Source: Alphaproteobacteria bacterium (GTDB lineage: Bacteria > Pseudomonadota > Alphaproteobacteria > JAEULC01). Taken from it: a DNA stretch of 12,897 nucleotides. Shown piece after piece: positions 1-6,931 of the stretch. Location of the stretch: NCBI GenBank assembly GCA_020851015.1, contig JADZDN010000057.1, positions 1-12,897 of the forward strand, written 5' to 3'. Numbering within the stretch: position 1 is the stretch's first letter; the number at the start of each line of letters is the position of its first letter. The position numbers were made by a program, and so were the translations under genes. The notes below the pieces were generated by a model that searched no databases, was not told the DNA's origin, and worked only from the letters and a program-made list of their open reading frames with translations.

Positions 1-1139
1 ACCTGGCCGCGTCGATGACCCTCGACATGGGCAACACCGACAAGCTCAGCTCCTTCCGCCAGGAGCTCGACCGCATGGGCATCAAGCTGCTGCCGCCCGA
101 CGTCAACCGGTCGAGCTGGGACTTCGCGGTCGAGAACGGGCCGGATGGCCCAAATGGCGAAAAAAGGGCCGCGATCCGCTACGCGCTCGCCGCGATCCGC
201 AACGTCGGCGGCAAGGCGATGCGCGACCTGGTGGCCGAGCGCGCGGCAAACGGCCCGTTCCGCGGGCTGTTCGATCTCGCTCAGCGCCTCGACAGCAAGG
301 TATTGAACAAGCGCATGCTGGAAAGCCTCGCGGCGGCAGGCGCCTTCGACCAGCTTGTCGCCAACCGGGCCCAGGTGATGGCGGCGGCGGACCTGGTGCT
401 GCGTCACGCCAGCGCCGCGGCCAGCGAGCGCGGCAGCGGCCAGGCGAGCCTGTTCGGCGGCAAGGACGCTGCCTTCGTCCAGCCGCCCTCGATGCCGGCC
501 GCGACGGAGTGGGGGCCGCTCGACCGGCTGGCGAAGGAGTTCGAGGCCATCGGCTTCTACCTGTCCGCGCACCCGCTCGACGCCTACGGCAAGACGCTCG
601 CGCGCCTGGGCGTGACCGCGTTCGCCGATCTGCGCGAGCAGATGCGCGTCAAACGCAGCACGCGGTTCACGCTGGCCGGCATCGTGGCGGGCAAGCAGGA
701 ACGCACGTCCGCGCGCGGCAACCGTTTCGCCTTCGTGCAGATGTCCGACCAGAGCGGGCTCTACGAGGCCACGATGTTCTCGGAAGTGCTGTCGTCCTCG
801 CGCGAGATGCTGGTCGCCGGCAACGCGCTGCTGATCACCGCGGACGCCCAGCTCCAGGGCGACGATTTGCGCCTGACCGTGCAATCCGTGCGCGCGCTCG
901 ACCAGGCCGCGGCGACGGCGGCGGCCGGGCTGATGATCTTCCTGCGCGATCCCGCGCCGCTCAAGGGGCTCGACGGCATCCTCAAGCGCGACGCAAAGGG
1001 CCGCGGAACGATCAGCCTGCTGCTGGAGTTGCCCGACCGCGAGGTCGAGATGAAACTGCCGGGCGGCTTCCAGATCACGCCCCAGGTGCGCGCGGCGCTG
1101 AAGGCTCTGCCGGGGATCGTCGACGTGCGCGAAGTGTGA
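1..1139 (+). CDS. dnaE: DNA polymerase III subunit alpha, C-terminal part (5' truncated by window)
   Basis: This is the C-terminal part of the replicative DNA polymerase catalytic subunit. The frame is open from base 3 and the true start lies upstream, so the polymerase and PHP domains are not seen. The fragment of about 378 residues opens with the DnaE-typical stretch around TLDMGNTDKL. A helix-hairpin-helix-like segment follows (IRNVGGKA, near bases 190-220). A sliding-clamp-binding pentapeptide QASLF lies at bases 441-455, matching the QxxLF type found at this point in DnaE. Next comes the EAIGFYLSAHPLDAYG block, then an OB-fold (about bases 660-900) and a C-terminal tail ending at TGA 1137-1139. 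The clamp motif and the AIGFYLSAHPL block argue for DnaE1 rather than the error-prone DnaE2. The cyclase gene begins 25 nt downstream, so the two may be co-transcribed. Identity is firm; the tail's role in tau binding is inferred from the family. Confidence 0.96.
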   Translation, partial: LAASMTLDMGNTDKLSSFRQELDRMGIKLLPPDVNRSSWDFAVENGPDGPNGEKRAAIRYALAAIRNVGGKAMRDLVAERAANGPFRGLFDLAQRLDSKVLNKRMLESLAAAGAFDQLVANRAQVMAAADLVLRHASAAASERGSGQASLFGGKDAAFVQPPSMPAATEWGPLDRLAKEFEAIGFYLSAHPLDAYGKTLARLGVTAFADLREQMRVKRSTRFTLAGIVAGKQERTSARGNRFAFVQMSDQSGLYEATMFSEVLSSSREMLVAGNALLITADAQLQGDDLRLTVQSVRALDQAAATAAAGLMIFLRDPAPLKGLDGILKRDAKGRGTISLLLELPDREVEMKLPGGFQITPQVRAALKALPGIVDVREV

Positions 1140-1164
1140 GCGCGCGGCAAGCGAACCGTCCCCC

Positions 1165-2847
1165 ATGTCCCTGGAACAAATAAAGCGCCGGCTGCTGACC
1201 ATCCTGGCCGCCGACGTGGCGGGGTTCAGCCGCCTCGTCGCCGACGACGAGGAGGGCACGTTGCGCCGTCTCAACACCTGCCTGGTCGATTTCGCCGCGC
1301 GGATCAACGCGCATGACGGCCGGCTGGTGAAGACCGCCGGCGACGGCCTCTTGGCCTCGTTCGAAAGCCCGGTCGAGGCGCTGCGCTGCGCGATCGAGAT
1401 GCAGCGCGCGATGGCCATGCTCGACAACGCGGCACCGCGCGCCGGGCGCCTGCGCTTCCGCATCGGCATCAACCTCGGCGACGTGGTGGTGCAGGGCGGC
1501 GATCTGCTGGGCGACGGCGTCAACGTCGCCGCGCGGCTGGAGGCGATCGCCGATCCCGGCGGCATCTGCCTGTCGGCCTCGGTCTTCGAGCATGTCGTCG
1601 GCAAGATCGACGCCAGGCTCGACGACCTGGGCGAGCAGGACCTGCGCCACATCCCGCGGCCGGTGCGCGCCTTCCGCGTAGCGGGCCTGGGCGAGCCCGC
1701 GCCGCCGGAGGCGCCGCTGGTGGCCGACATGGCCGAGCCGGCCGAACCCGTGCTGGAGCGCCGCGGCGTCCCGGCGGGCGACCTGGTCGCTGACGGCGAA
1801 GCCGCGGTCGGAGTCGAGCCGGGCCGGCGGCGTTTCTCGATCCTCGGCCTGTCCTTGACGCTCGCGGCGCTGGTGGGTGCAATCGCCATCTACTTCGTGC
1901 TGACCAAGACCTCGCCCCCGAAGGCCCCGCCGCCCGCGCCGCAAGCCGCTGCGCCGGCGCCGGCGCCGACGCCCTCAGCGCAACCAGCGCCAACGCCGAC
2001 GCTGGCCCTGCCCAGCCTGTTTACCGATCCGCCGGGCAAGCGCTTTGCCGCCGACCAGGTGCCGTTCGTCAGCGACGCGATCCGCGAGCGGCTGCGGGCG
2101 GAATATGTGCCCGCGCCCGCCGCCAAGGCGCTGGCGATCTCGCGCGCCGGGGGAAGCGCCTGGTACGTGCAGGCGCAGCCGTCGGAAGACGAGGCGGGCC
2201 GCCGCGCGCTGGAATCCTGCCGGCGCAGCGCGCCGGAGCCCTGCGATCTCTACGCGCTCGGGGACCGCCTGGTCTGGGAGCGCGCGCCGCCGCCAATGCC
2301 CGCCCGGCCCTTCGTCCCGCCGCCGGCCGAGCGCTTCACCCTGCCGTTCGATTCAACCCGCGTCCCGCTGGCCGGGCCAGGCATGCGCGACCGGCTGCGC
2401 AGCGAATACGAGCCGGCCGCGGCGGCAAAGGCCGTGGCGATTGCGCGTACCGGCACGGTGGGCATCGCCACCCGCCGCGCCAGCGAGGACGAGGCGGTCC
2501 GCTCGGCGCTCGAGTTCTGCGGCGACATGGCGGGCAGCGCCTGTGCGATCTTGGCGATCGACGACAGCTTCGTGACGCCGATCCCCACAACCTCGACCGT
2601 GGTCGGCGTCTTCGACCCCGCGGCGTTGCCGCTTCCGCCGGCCGACCGCGATCGCCTGGCGCAGGCCTATGCCGCCCGCGGCGGCTGGAAGGCCCTGGCG
2701 TTGGGACGCAACGGGCGGGCCGGGATCGCGTCCCGGCGCGACAGCGAGGATAGCGCGGTCGCCGACGCCCTCAGCGAATGCCGCGCCGCCGGCGGCCAAG
2801 ATTGCATCGTCCAGGCGATCGGAATTTTTACAGTCCTGGGCCGGTAA
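1165..2847 (+). CDS. Class III adenylate/guanylate cyclase with one membrane helix and a predicted periplasmic triple-repeat domain
   Basis: Predicted to make cAMP (or cGMP) from ATP/GTP in the cytoplasm. Of 560 residues, about 10-172 form the class III cyclase domain. By alignment with the known catalytic pattern, D17 and D60 are the metal-binding aspartates, K56 and D113 the purine-specifying pair, and N120 and R124 the transition-state residues. All six are present, so it should be active, and the Lys/Asp pair favours ATP. Residues 173-220 are a linker, a basic RRR (221-223) precedes one hydrophobic helix (about 225-247), and a Pro/Ala linker covers 250-282. Residues 294-557 are three divergent ~80-residue repeats, each with Cys-x7-Cys. 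The positive-inside rule puts the C-terminus in the periplasm. This reverses the usual sensor-first order of membrane cyclases. No clear Shine-Dalgarno precedes ATG 1165; I chose it because RRLLTILAADVAG follows at the usual family distance. It lies 25 nt after dnaE. The sensed signal is unknown. Confidence 0.9.
   Translation: MSLEQIKRRLLTILAADVAGFSRLVADDEEGTLRRLNTCLVDFAARINAHDGRLVKTAGDGLLASFESPVEALRCAIEMQRAMAMLDNAAPRAGRLRFRIGINLGDVVVQGGDLLGDGVNVAARLEAIADPGGICLSASVFEHVVGKIDARLDDLGEQDLRHIPRPVRAFRVAGLGEPAPPEAPLVADMAEPAEPVLERRGVPAGDLVADGEAAVGVEPGRRRFSILGLSLTLAALVGAIAIYFVLTKTSPPKAPPPAPQAAAPAPAPTPSAQPAPTPTLALPSLFTDPPGKRFAADQVPFVSDAIRERLRAEYVPAPAAKALAISRAGGSAWYVQAQPSEDEAGRRALESCRRSAPEPCDLYALGDRLVWERAPPPMPARPFVPPPAERFTLPFDSTRVPLAGPGMRDRLRSEYEPAAAAKAVAIARTGTVGIATRRASEDEAVRSALEFCGDMAGSACAILAIDDSFVTPIPTTSTVVGVFDPAALPLPPADRDRLAQAYAARGGWKALALGRNGRAGIASRRDSEDSAVADALSECRAAGGQDCIVQAIGIFTVLGR
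2044..2835 (+). repeat. Three tandem ~80-residue repeats in the cyclase C-terminus
   Basis: Three diverged copies of one module are visible in the protein: residues 294-371 (bases 2044-2277), 391-470 (2335-2574) and 483-557 (2611-2835). Each has a P..........R.RL...Y start, then KA[LV]A[IL].R.G, an SED[ES]A motif, an AL..C helix and a second Cys exactly eight residues after the first (C352/C360, C452/C460, C539/C547). Each ends in a hydrophobic AI/AL strand. Proline-rich spacers separate the copies. The A[IL]A..G ... A...AL..C ... C pattern resembles DUF4189-type small periplasmic domains; that link is my inference. The copies are diverged enough that I notice no DNA-level repeat, so the duplication looks old. 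Confidence 0.75.
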
Positions 2848-2871
2848 ATAGGGCTCTGGTACGGGCGGGCC

Positions 2872-2899
2872 TTGCCAAACCGGCCGCCAGCGGCTATCA
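2872..2899 (+). promoter_or_regulatory. Candidate sigma-70-type promoter for rpsB
   Basis: TTGCCA (2872-2877) is followed after 16 nt by CTATCA (2894-2899). The -10 region reads GCTATCAC, one mismatch from the alphaproteobacterial GCTANAWC form. It lies in the longest spacer of the window, just before the ribosomal protein gene, where a strong promoter is expected. Transcription would begin near 2906, giving a leader of about 125 nt. Position and motif are seen; activity is inferred. Confidence 0.4.
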
Positions 2900-2950
2900 C
2901 CGCCTCCACTTCGCACGCGGGTCTTGCGGCCACGGGAGTTCCGGCGGTCG

Positions 2951-3014
2951 CTCCGGTGCTGGATCAAGGGCTTAGCCCATGGTTCGGCGTTACCCGCGGA
3001 GGCACCAACCGGAG
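2951..3014 (+). promoter_or_regulatory. Possible structured leader upstream of rpsB
   Basis: CTCCGGT (2951-2957) is a perfect complement of ACCGGAG (3008-3014), which could pair across a 50-nt loop and would occlude a GGAG just upstream of the rpsB start. Within the loop, GGGC-TTA-GCCC (2968-2978) can form a small hairpin. Alternative pairings exist (GGTGC 2955-2959 with GCACC 3002-3006). S2 is known to repress its own mRNA in enteric bacteria, so a regulated leader is plausible here. In GC-rich DNA a 7-bp match can arise by chance, so this is tentative. Confidence 0.25.
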
Positions 3015-3030
3015 AATGGAGTCCCAAGGC

Positions 3031-3861
3031 ATGACGATGCCAAGCTTTTCGCTGCGCCAGCTTCTGGAAGCCGGCGTTCATTTCGGCCACCACACCCGCC
3101 GCTGGAACCCGCGCATGGCGCCGTACATCTTCGGCGTTCGCAACGGCGTGCACATCATCGACCTCGAGCAGACGGCGCCGCTGCTGCACCGCGCGCTGCA
3201 GGCCGTGCGCGAGGTCGTCGCGGGCGGCGGGCGCGTGCTGTTCGTCGGCACCAAGCGCCAGGCGTCGGACAAAATTGCCGAGGCGGCCAAGCGCTGCGGC
3301 CAGTACTACGTCAACCACCGCTGGCTCGGCGGCATGCTGACCAACTGGAAGACGATCTCGCAGTCGATCAAGCGCCTGCGCGATCTCGACGAGCGCCTGG
3401 CCGGCCAGGTCGAAGGCCTGACCAAGAAGGAGCTGCTGAACCTGACGCGCGAGCGCGACAAGCTGGAGCGCGCGCTGGGCGGGATCAAGGAGATGGGCGG
3501 CCTGCCCGACATCCTGTTCGTGATCGACACGCTGAAGGAAGACATCGCCATCACCGAGGCGCGCAAGCTTGCCGTGCCGGTGGTCGCCGTGATCGACAGC
3601 AACTCCGATCCGACGGGCATCTCGTTCCCGATCCCGGGCAACGACGATGCGATGCGCGCGATCGAGCTCTATTGCGACCTGATCGCCGATGCGGTGCTCG
3701 ACGGGCTGCAGGCCGAGATCATGCACACCGGCGGTGACGCCGGCGAGGCGGAACAGGGTCCGGCCGAAAGCGTTGTTGCGGAGGCTCCGGCGGACGGTCC
3801 GGCTTCGATGGCCGAGGCCGTTGCCAGCGGCGAGGCGGACGGGACCCGGCCGCAGGCCTGA
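3031..3861 (+). CDS. rpsB: 30S ribosomal protein S2
   Basis: S2 binds late in 30S assembly and helps bring S1 to the small subunit. The 276-residue product carries the S2 signatures: [10 protein letters not shown] (11-20), [12 protein letters not shown] (24-35), IHIID-like HIIDL (41-45), [10 protein letters not shown] (69-78), [10 protein letters not shown] (97-106) and the C-terminal VIDSNSDP (188-195). I chose ATG 3031 because the family starts a few residues before the [10 protein letters not shown] block. GGAG at 3018-3021 is 9 nt upstream. ATG 3037, with AAGG 7 nt upstream, is almost as good, and an in-frame ATG at 3016 is less likely. The frame stays open upstream to 2872, but that part is not S2-like. 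Compared with the 241-residue E. coli protein it has an extra Ala/Glu/Asp-rich tail (about 234-276). It heads the rpsB-tsf-pyrH-frr group, 84 bp before tsf. Confidence 0.97.
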   Translation: MTMPSFSLRQLLEAGVHFGHHTRRWNPRMAPYIFGVRNGVHIIDLEQTAPLLHRALQAVREVVAGGGRVLFVGTKRQASDKIAEAAKRCGQYYVNHRWLGGMLTNWKTISQSIKRLRDLDERLAGQVEGLTKKELLNLTRERDKLERALGGIKEMGGLPDILFVIDTLKEDIAITEARKLAVPVVAVIDSNSDPTGISFPIPGNDDAMRAIELYCDLIADAVLDGLQAEIMHTGGDAGEAEQGPAESVVAEAPADGPASMAEAVASGEADGTRPQA

Positions 3862-3905
3862 GCGTCAGGCTTTTGGTGGGGGCCCGCCCAAGTTTAGTGA
3901 AAGGC

Positions 3906-3922
3906 CCGTCCGGCAAGGACGG
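3906..3922 (+). other. Short hairpin in the rpsB-tsf spacer
   Basis: CCGTCC (3906-3911) and GGACGG (3917-3922) form a perfect 6-bp stem with a 5-nt GGCAA loop. No run of T follows, so it is not a standard intrinsic terminator. It could be a partial attenuator or a processing or stability element that sets the S2:EF-Ts ratio. The function is inferred. Confidence 0.35.
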
Positions 3923-3945
3923 CGTCCAACCCTGGGGTTTCGGAC

Positions 3946-4851
3946 ATGGCTGAGATCACCGCGGCGCTGGTCAAGGAACTGCGCGAGAAGACCGGCGCGG
4001 GCATGATGGACTGCAAGAAGGCGCTGACGGAGACCAAGGGCGCCTTCGAGGACGCGGTCGACTGGCTGCGCAAGAAGGGCCTGTCGGCCGCCGCGAAGAA
4101 GTCGGGCCGCGTCGCGGCGGAAGGGCTTGTCGGCGTCGTCGCCGAGGGCAAGTCCGGCGCGATGGTCGAGATCAACGCCGAGACCGACTTCGTGGGGCGC
4201 AACGAGGAGTTCCAGGGCTTCGTCGGCGCGATGGCGAAGCACGTGCTCGCGAAGGGCGATGACGTCGAGGCGCTGAAGACGGCCAAGGGCGGCGAGCTGA
4301 CGAACCTGATCGCCAAGATCGGCGAGAACATGGCGATCCGCCGGGCGAAGCGCTTGAGCGTGGCCAACGGCCTGGTCGCGGGCTACATCCACAATCAGGT
4401 GGCCCCCGGCCTCGGCAAGATCGGCGTGCTGGTGGCGCTGGAATCCGCCGCGCCCGCCGACAAGCTGGCGGCGCTGGGCAAGCAGCTTGCGATGCACATC
4501 GCCGCCGCCAAGCCCGAGGCGCTGACGACCGCCGAGGTCGAGCCGGCGAAGCTCGAGCGCGAACGCAACGTCCTGGCCGACCAGGCGCGCGCCTCGGGCA
4601 AGCCCGAGGCGATCATCGCCAAGATGGTCGAAGGCCGGCTGCGCAAGTACTACGAGGAGGTCGTGCTGTTGGAGCAGACTTCCGTGCTCGACAACGAGAC
4701 CAAGATCGCCAAGGTCGTCGAGGTCGCCGGCAAGGCGATGGGCGCGCCCGTCAAGATCGCCGGCTTCGCGCGGTTCGCGCTGGGCGAGGGTATCGAGAAG
4801 GCCGCGACCGACTTCGCCGCCGAGGTCGCCGCCGCGGTGAAGACGGCTTAA
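3946..4851 (+). CDS. tsf: Elongation factor Ts
   Basis: EF-Ts releases GDP from EF-Tu so that it can be recharged with GTP. The 301-residue protein opens with the conserved UBA-like N-domain ([20 protein letters not shown], about 6-25). The core signature ETDFV.RN is at about 79-86. D81 and F82 match the residues that in E. coli reach the EF-Tu magnesium site. The two-part core and a C-terminal helical segment ([15 protein letters not shown]) complete it. Length is in the usual range (E. coli 283). The start at ATG 3946 fits the family N-terminus; only a weak GGGG (3934-3937) lies at SD distance, which is modest for such a highly expressed protein. It follows rpsB, its near-universal partner, and precedes pyrH by 35 nt. 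Confidence 0.97.
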   Translation: MAEITAALVKELREKTGAGMMDCKKALTETKGAFEDAVDWLRKKGLSAAAKKSGRVAAEGLVGVVAEGKSGAMVEINAETDFVGRNEEFQGFVGAMAKHVLAKGDDVEALKTAKGGELTNLIAKIGENMAIRRAKRLSVANGLVAGYIHNQVAPGLGKIGVLVALESAAPADKLAALGKQLAMHIAAAKPEALTTAEVEPAKLERERNVLADQARASGKPEAIIAKMVEGRLRKYYEEVVLLEQTSVLDNETKIAKVVEVAGKAMGAPVKIAGFARFALGEGIEKAATDFAAEVAAAVKTA

Positions 4852-4886
4852 GGCCGGCGCGGACGCGCGGCGAGGAGCAGCGAGCG

Positions 4887-5606
4887 ATGGCCGACCCGCT
4901 CTACCGCCGCGTGCTGCTGAAGATCTCCGGCGAGGCCCTGATGGGCGCCCAGGAATACGGACTCGACCCGGTCATGGTCGACCGCATCGCCGGCGAGGTG
5001 AAGAGCGTGCACACGCTCGGCGGCCAGGTGGCGCTGGTGATCGGCGGCGGCAACATCTTCCGCGGCCTGTCCGGCACCGCGACCGGGATGGAGCGCGCCA
5101 CCGCCGACTACATGGGCATGCTGGCGACGGTGATCAATTCGCTCGCCATGCAGTCCGCCCTCGAACGGATGCAGGTCCCGACCCGCGTCCTGTCGGCCTT
5201 GCCGATCTCCGCGGTGTGCGAGCCCTATATCCGCCGGCGGGCGGTGCGGCACATGGAGAAGAACCGCGTCGTCATCTTCGCCGCCGGCACCGGCAACCCC
5301 TTCTTCACCACCGACACCGCCGCCGCATTGCGAGCCTCGGAGATGGGGTGCGACGTGCTGTTGAAGGCGACCAAGGTGGACGGCGTCTACAGCGCCGACC
5401 CGGTCAAGGTCCCCGACGCCAAGCGGTACGACCGGTTGAATTACATGGAAGTCTTATCGCGTGACCTTAAGGTGATGGATGCGGCGGCCATTTCCTTGGC
5501 GCGGGAAAACAAGATTCCGATTCTGGTATTCTCGATCTTCGAGGCGGGCGCGTTCGCCGAGATCGTGTCGGGGCGCGGTCGCTTCACGATGATCTGCGAC
5601 GCGTGA
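4887..5606 (+). CDS. pyrH: Uridylate (UMP) kinase
   Basis: Phosphorylates UMP to UDP with ATP in the cytoplasm, the step that feeds UTP and CTP pools; bacterial PyrH is usually hexameric and allosteric. The 239 residues match the amino-acid-kinase-fold family length. Visible motifs are LLKISGEAL (10-18, K12), IGGGNIFRG (52-60), DYMGMLAT (74-81) and [17 protein letters not shown] (134-150), followed by [11 protein letters not shown] (158-168) and the C-terminal RGRFTMI. GAGGAG (4872-4877) lies 9 nt before ATG 4887 and supports the start. It lies between tsf and frr, as in most proteobacteria. Codons around 5436-5535 (TTG, TTA, CTT, ATT) are more AT-rich than their surroundings. Confidence 0.97.
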   Translation: MADPLYRRVLLKISGEALMGAQEYGLDPVMVDRIAGEVKSVHTLGGQVALVIGGGNIFRGLSGTATGMERATADYMGMLATVINSLAMQSALERMQVPTRVLSALPISAVCEPYIRRRAVRHMEKNRVVIFAAGTGNPFFTTDTAAALRASEMGCDVLLKATKVDGVYSADPVKVPDAKRYDRLNYMEVLSRDLKVMDAAAISLARENKIPILVFSIFEAGAFAEIVSGRGRFTMICDA

Positions 5607-5610
5607 AAGG

Positions 5611-5618
5611 GGAGGAGG
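5611..5618 (+). promoter_or_regulatory. Strong Shine-Dalgarno deciding the GTG start of frr
   Basis: GGAGGAGG lies 9 nt before GTG 5628. The spacing and near-perfect anti-SD match, together with the family N-terminus directly after it, fix the GTG start codon. Confidence 0.85.
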
Positions 5619-5627
5619 CCGGCTACG

Positions 5628-6185
5628 GTGAACAAGCCTGAAATCGTGGAAATCAGCAAGCGGATGGACGGCGCGCTCGATGCGCTGCGCAAGGAGCTGG
5701 CCGGGTTGCGCACGGGTCGAGCCTCGACCAGCCTGCTGGACCCGGTGATGGTCGACGCCTATGGCCAGCAGATGCACCTGAACCAGGTCGGCACGGTTTC
5801 GGCGCCGGAGCCGCGCATGATCACCGTGACGGTCTGGGACAAGTCGATGGTCAAGGCGGTCGACCGCGCGATCCGCGAGGCCGGGCTGGGATTGAACCCC
5901 CAGACCGAGGGCACGCTGATCCGCATCCCGATGCCCGAGATGACCGAGGAGCGGCGCAAGGAATTGACCAAGGTCGCGCACAAGTACGCCGAGCAGGCGC
6001 GGGTCGCGGTCCGCAACGTCCGCCGCGACGGCATGGAACGCCTGAAGAAGGAAGACAAGTCCGGCACGATCTCGCAGGACGAGCATCGCCGCTTGTCGGA
6101 CGAGGTGCAGTCCATGACGGACAAGCACATTGCCAAGATCGACGAGACGCTGGCCGCGAAGGAAAAGGAAATCCTGCAGGTCTGA
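5628..6185 (+). CDS. frr: Ribosome recycling factor
   Basis: RRF acts with EF-G to split the post-termination ribosome and free the mRNA and tRNA. The 185 residues equal the E. coli length. The three-helix-bundle pattern is clear: an N-terminal helix with [14 protein letters not shown] (20-33), the beta-rich middle domain ([38 protein letters not shown]) and the helix with [12 protein letters not shown]132 corresponds to the functionally important conserved arginine of this family. It starts with GTG, has a very strong SD, and follows pyrH by 21 nt. The stop is 4 nt before the uppS start, so the two are probably translationally coupled. Confidence 0.97.
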   Translation: MNKPEIVEISKRMDGALDALRKELAGLRTGRASTSLLDPVMVDAYGQQMHLNQVGTVSAPEPRMITVTVWDKSMVKAVDRAIREAGLGLNPQTEGTLIRIPMPEMTEERRKELTKVAHKYAEQARVAVRNVRRDGMERLKKEDKSGTISQDEHRRLSDEVQSMTDKHIAKIDETLAAKEKEILQV

Positions 6186-6189
6186 TGCG

Positions 6190-6927
6190 ATGATGCCGAA
6201 GCCAACCCAAGTCACGACGACCGTGCCCACCCACGTCGCCATCATCATGGACGGCAACGGACGCTGGGCGCAGGCGCGCGGCCTGCCGCGCACGGCCGGC
6301 CATAAGCAGGGGGCCGAGGCCGTGCGCCGCACGCTGATCGGCGCCGGTGAACTGGGGGTGCGCTACCTGACGCTGTTCGGCTTCTCGGCCGAGAATTGGC
6401 GGCGCCCGGAAACCGAGGTGTCTGCCCTGATGGGGCTGTTGCGCGTCTACCTGCGCAGCGAGATCGCGGAGCTTCACGCCAAGGGCGCGCGGGTGCGGGT
6501 GATCGGCGATACCGCGCGGTTCGCGCCGGACATCGCGGCGCTGATCCGACAGGCCGAGGAGCTGACGCGCGACAACGCGCGCATCAACCTGACCATCGCG
6601 CTCAGCTATGGCGGCAGGCAGGAGATCACCGCCGCGGCGCGCACCCTGGCCGAGGCGGCGCGGGCCGGGCGCCTCGACCCGGGGGCGATCACCGAGGCGC
6701 TGTTCGAGACCTGTCTCACCACGGCCGGCATGCCCGACCCCGACCTGCTCATCCGCACCTCGGGCGAGAAGCGCATCAGCAATTTCCTGTTGTGGCAATG
6801 CGCCTACGCGGAGCTGTTCTTCTCCGACACGCTCTGGCCGGACTTCGACCGCCATCACCTGGAGGAGGCGATCGTTGAGTTCAATCGCCGCCAGCGCCGG
6901 TTCGGCGCCGTCGCCGGCGCACGTTGA
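6190..6927 (+). CDS. uppS: Undecaprenyl diphosphate synthase (cis-prenyltransferase)
   Basis: Adds isopentenyl units in cis to farnesyl diphosphate to make the C55 carrier for peptidoglycan and other envelope polymers. The 245 residues are near the usual ~250. Motif 1 is HVAIIMDGNGRWA (15-27) with catalytic D21. FGFSAENWRRP is at 63-73, LTIALSYGGR at 134-143, and the IPP-site stretch LLIRTSGEKRISNF is at 186-199 (R189, S191, R195), followed by E208 in AYAELFFSDTLWPDF. The start is ATG 6190, or the adjacent in-frame ATG 6193. An AGG at 6178-6180 lies 9 nt before 6190. The open frame extends further upstream into frr, but that part is not UppS-like. The product's substrate comes from the pathway served by dxr downstream. 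Confidence 0.96.
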   Translation: MMPKPTQVTTTVPTHVAIIMDGNGRWAQARGLPRTAGHKQGAEAVRRTLIGAGELGVRYLTLFGFSAENWRRPETEVSALMGLLRVYLRSEIAELHAKGARVRVIGDTARFAPDIAALIRQAEELTRDNARINLTIALSYGGRQEITAAARTLAEAARAGRLDPGAITEALFETCLTTAGMPDPDLLIRTSGEKRISNFLLWQCAYAELFFSDTLWPDFDRHHLEEAIVEFNRRQRRFGAVAGAR

Positions 6928-6931
6928 GCGG

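Noticed and set aside
1918..2010. GCC/CCG-rich tract in the cyclase gene as a possible repeat array
   Set aside because: It encodes a Pro/Ala linker with irregular codons, not a regular DNA repeat or CRISPR.
2872..3030. Longer N-terminus for rpsB from TTG 2872
   Set aside because: The added 53 residues are not S2-like, there is no SD, and the TTG overlaps the candidate -35 element. ATG 3031 fits the family.
6130..6189. Earlier start for uppS inside frr
   Set aside because: The extra residues are an Arg-rich shadow of the frr reading frame. The UppS N-terminus fits ATG 6190 or 6193.
6608..6931. Extended cdsA frame beginning inside uppS
   Set aside because: The upstream part is Arg/Ser/Pro-rich out-of-frame uppS sequence. 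Hydrophobic CdsA sequence begins after ATG 6932.
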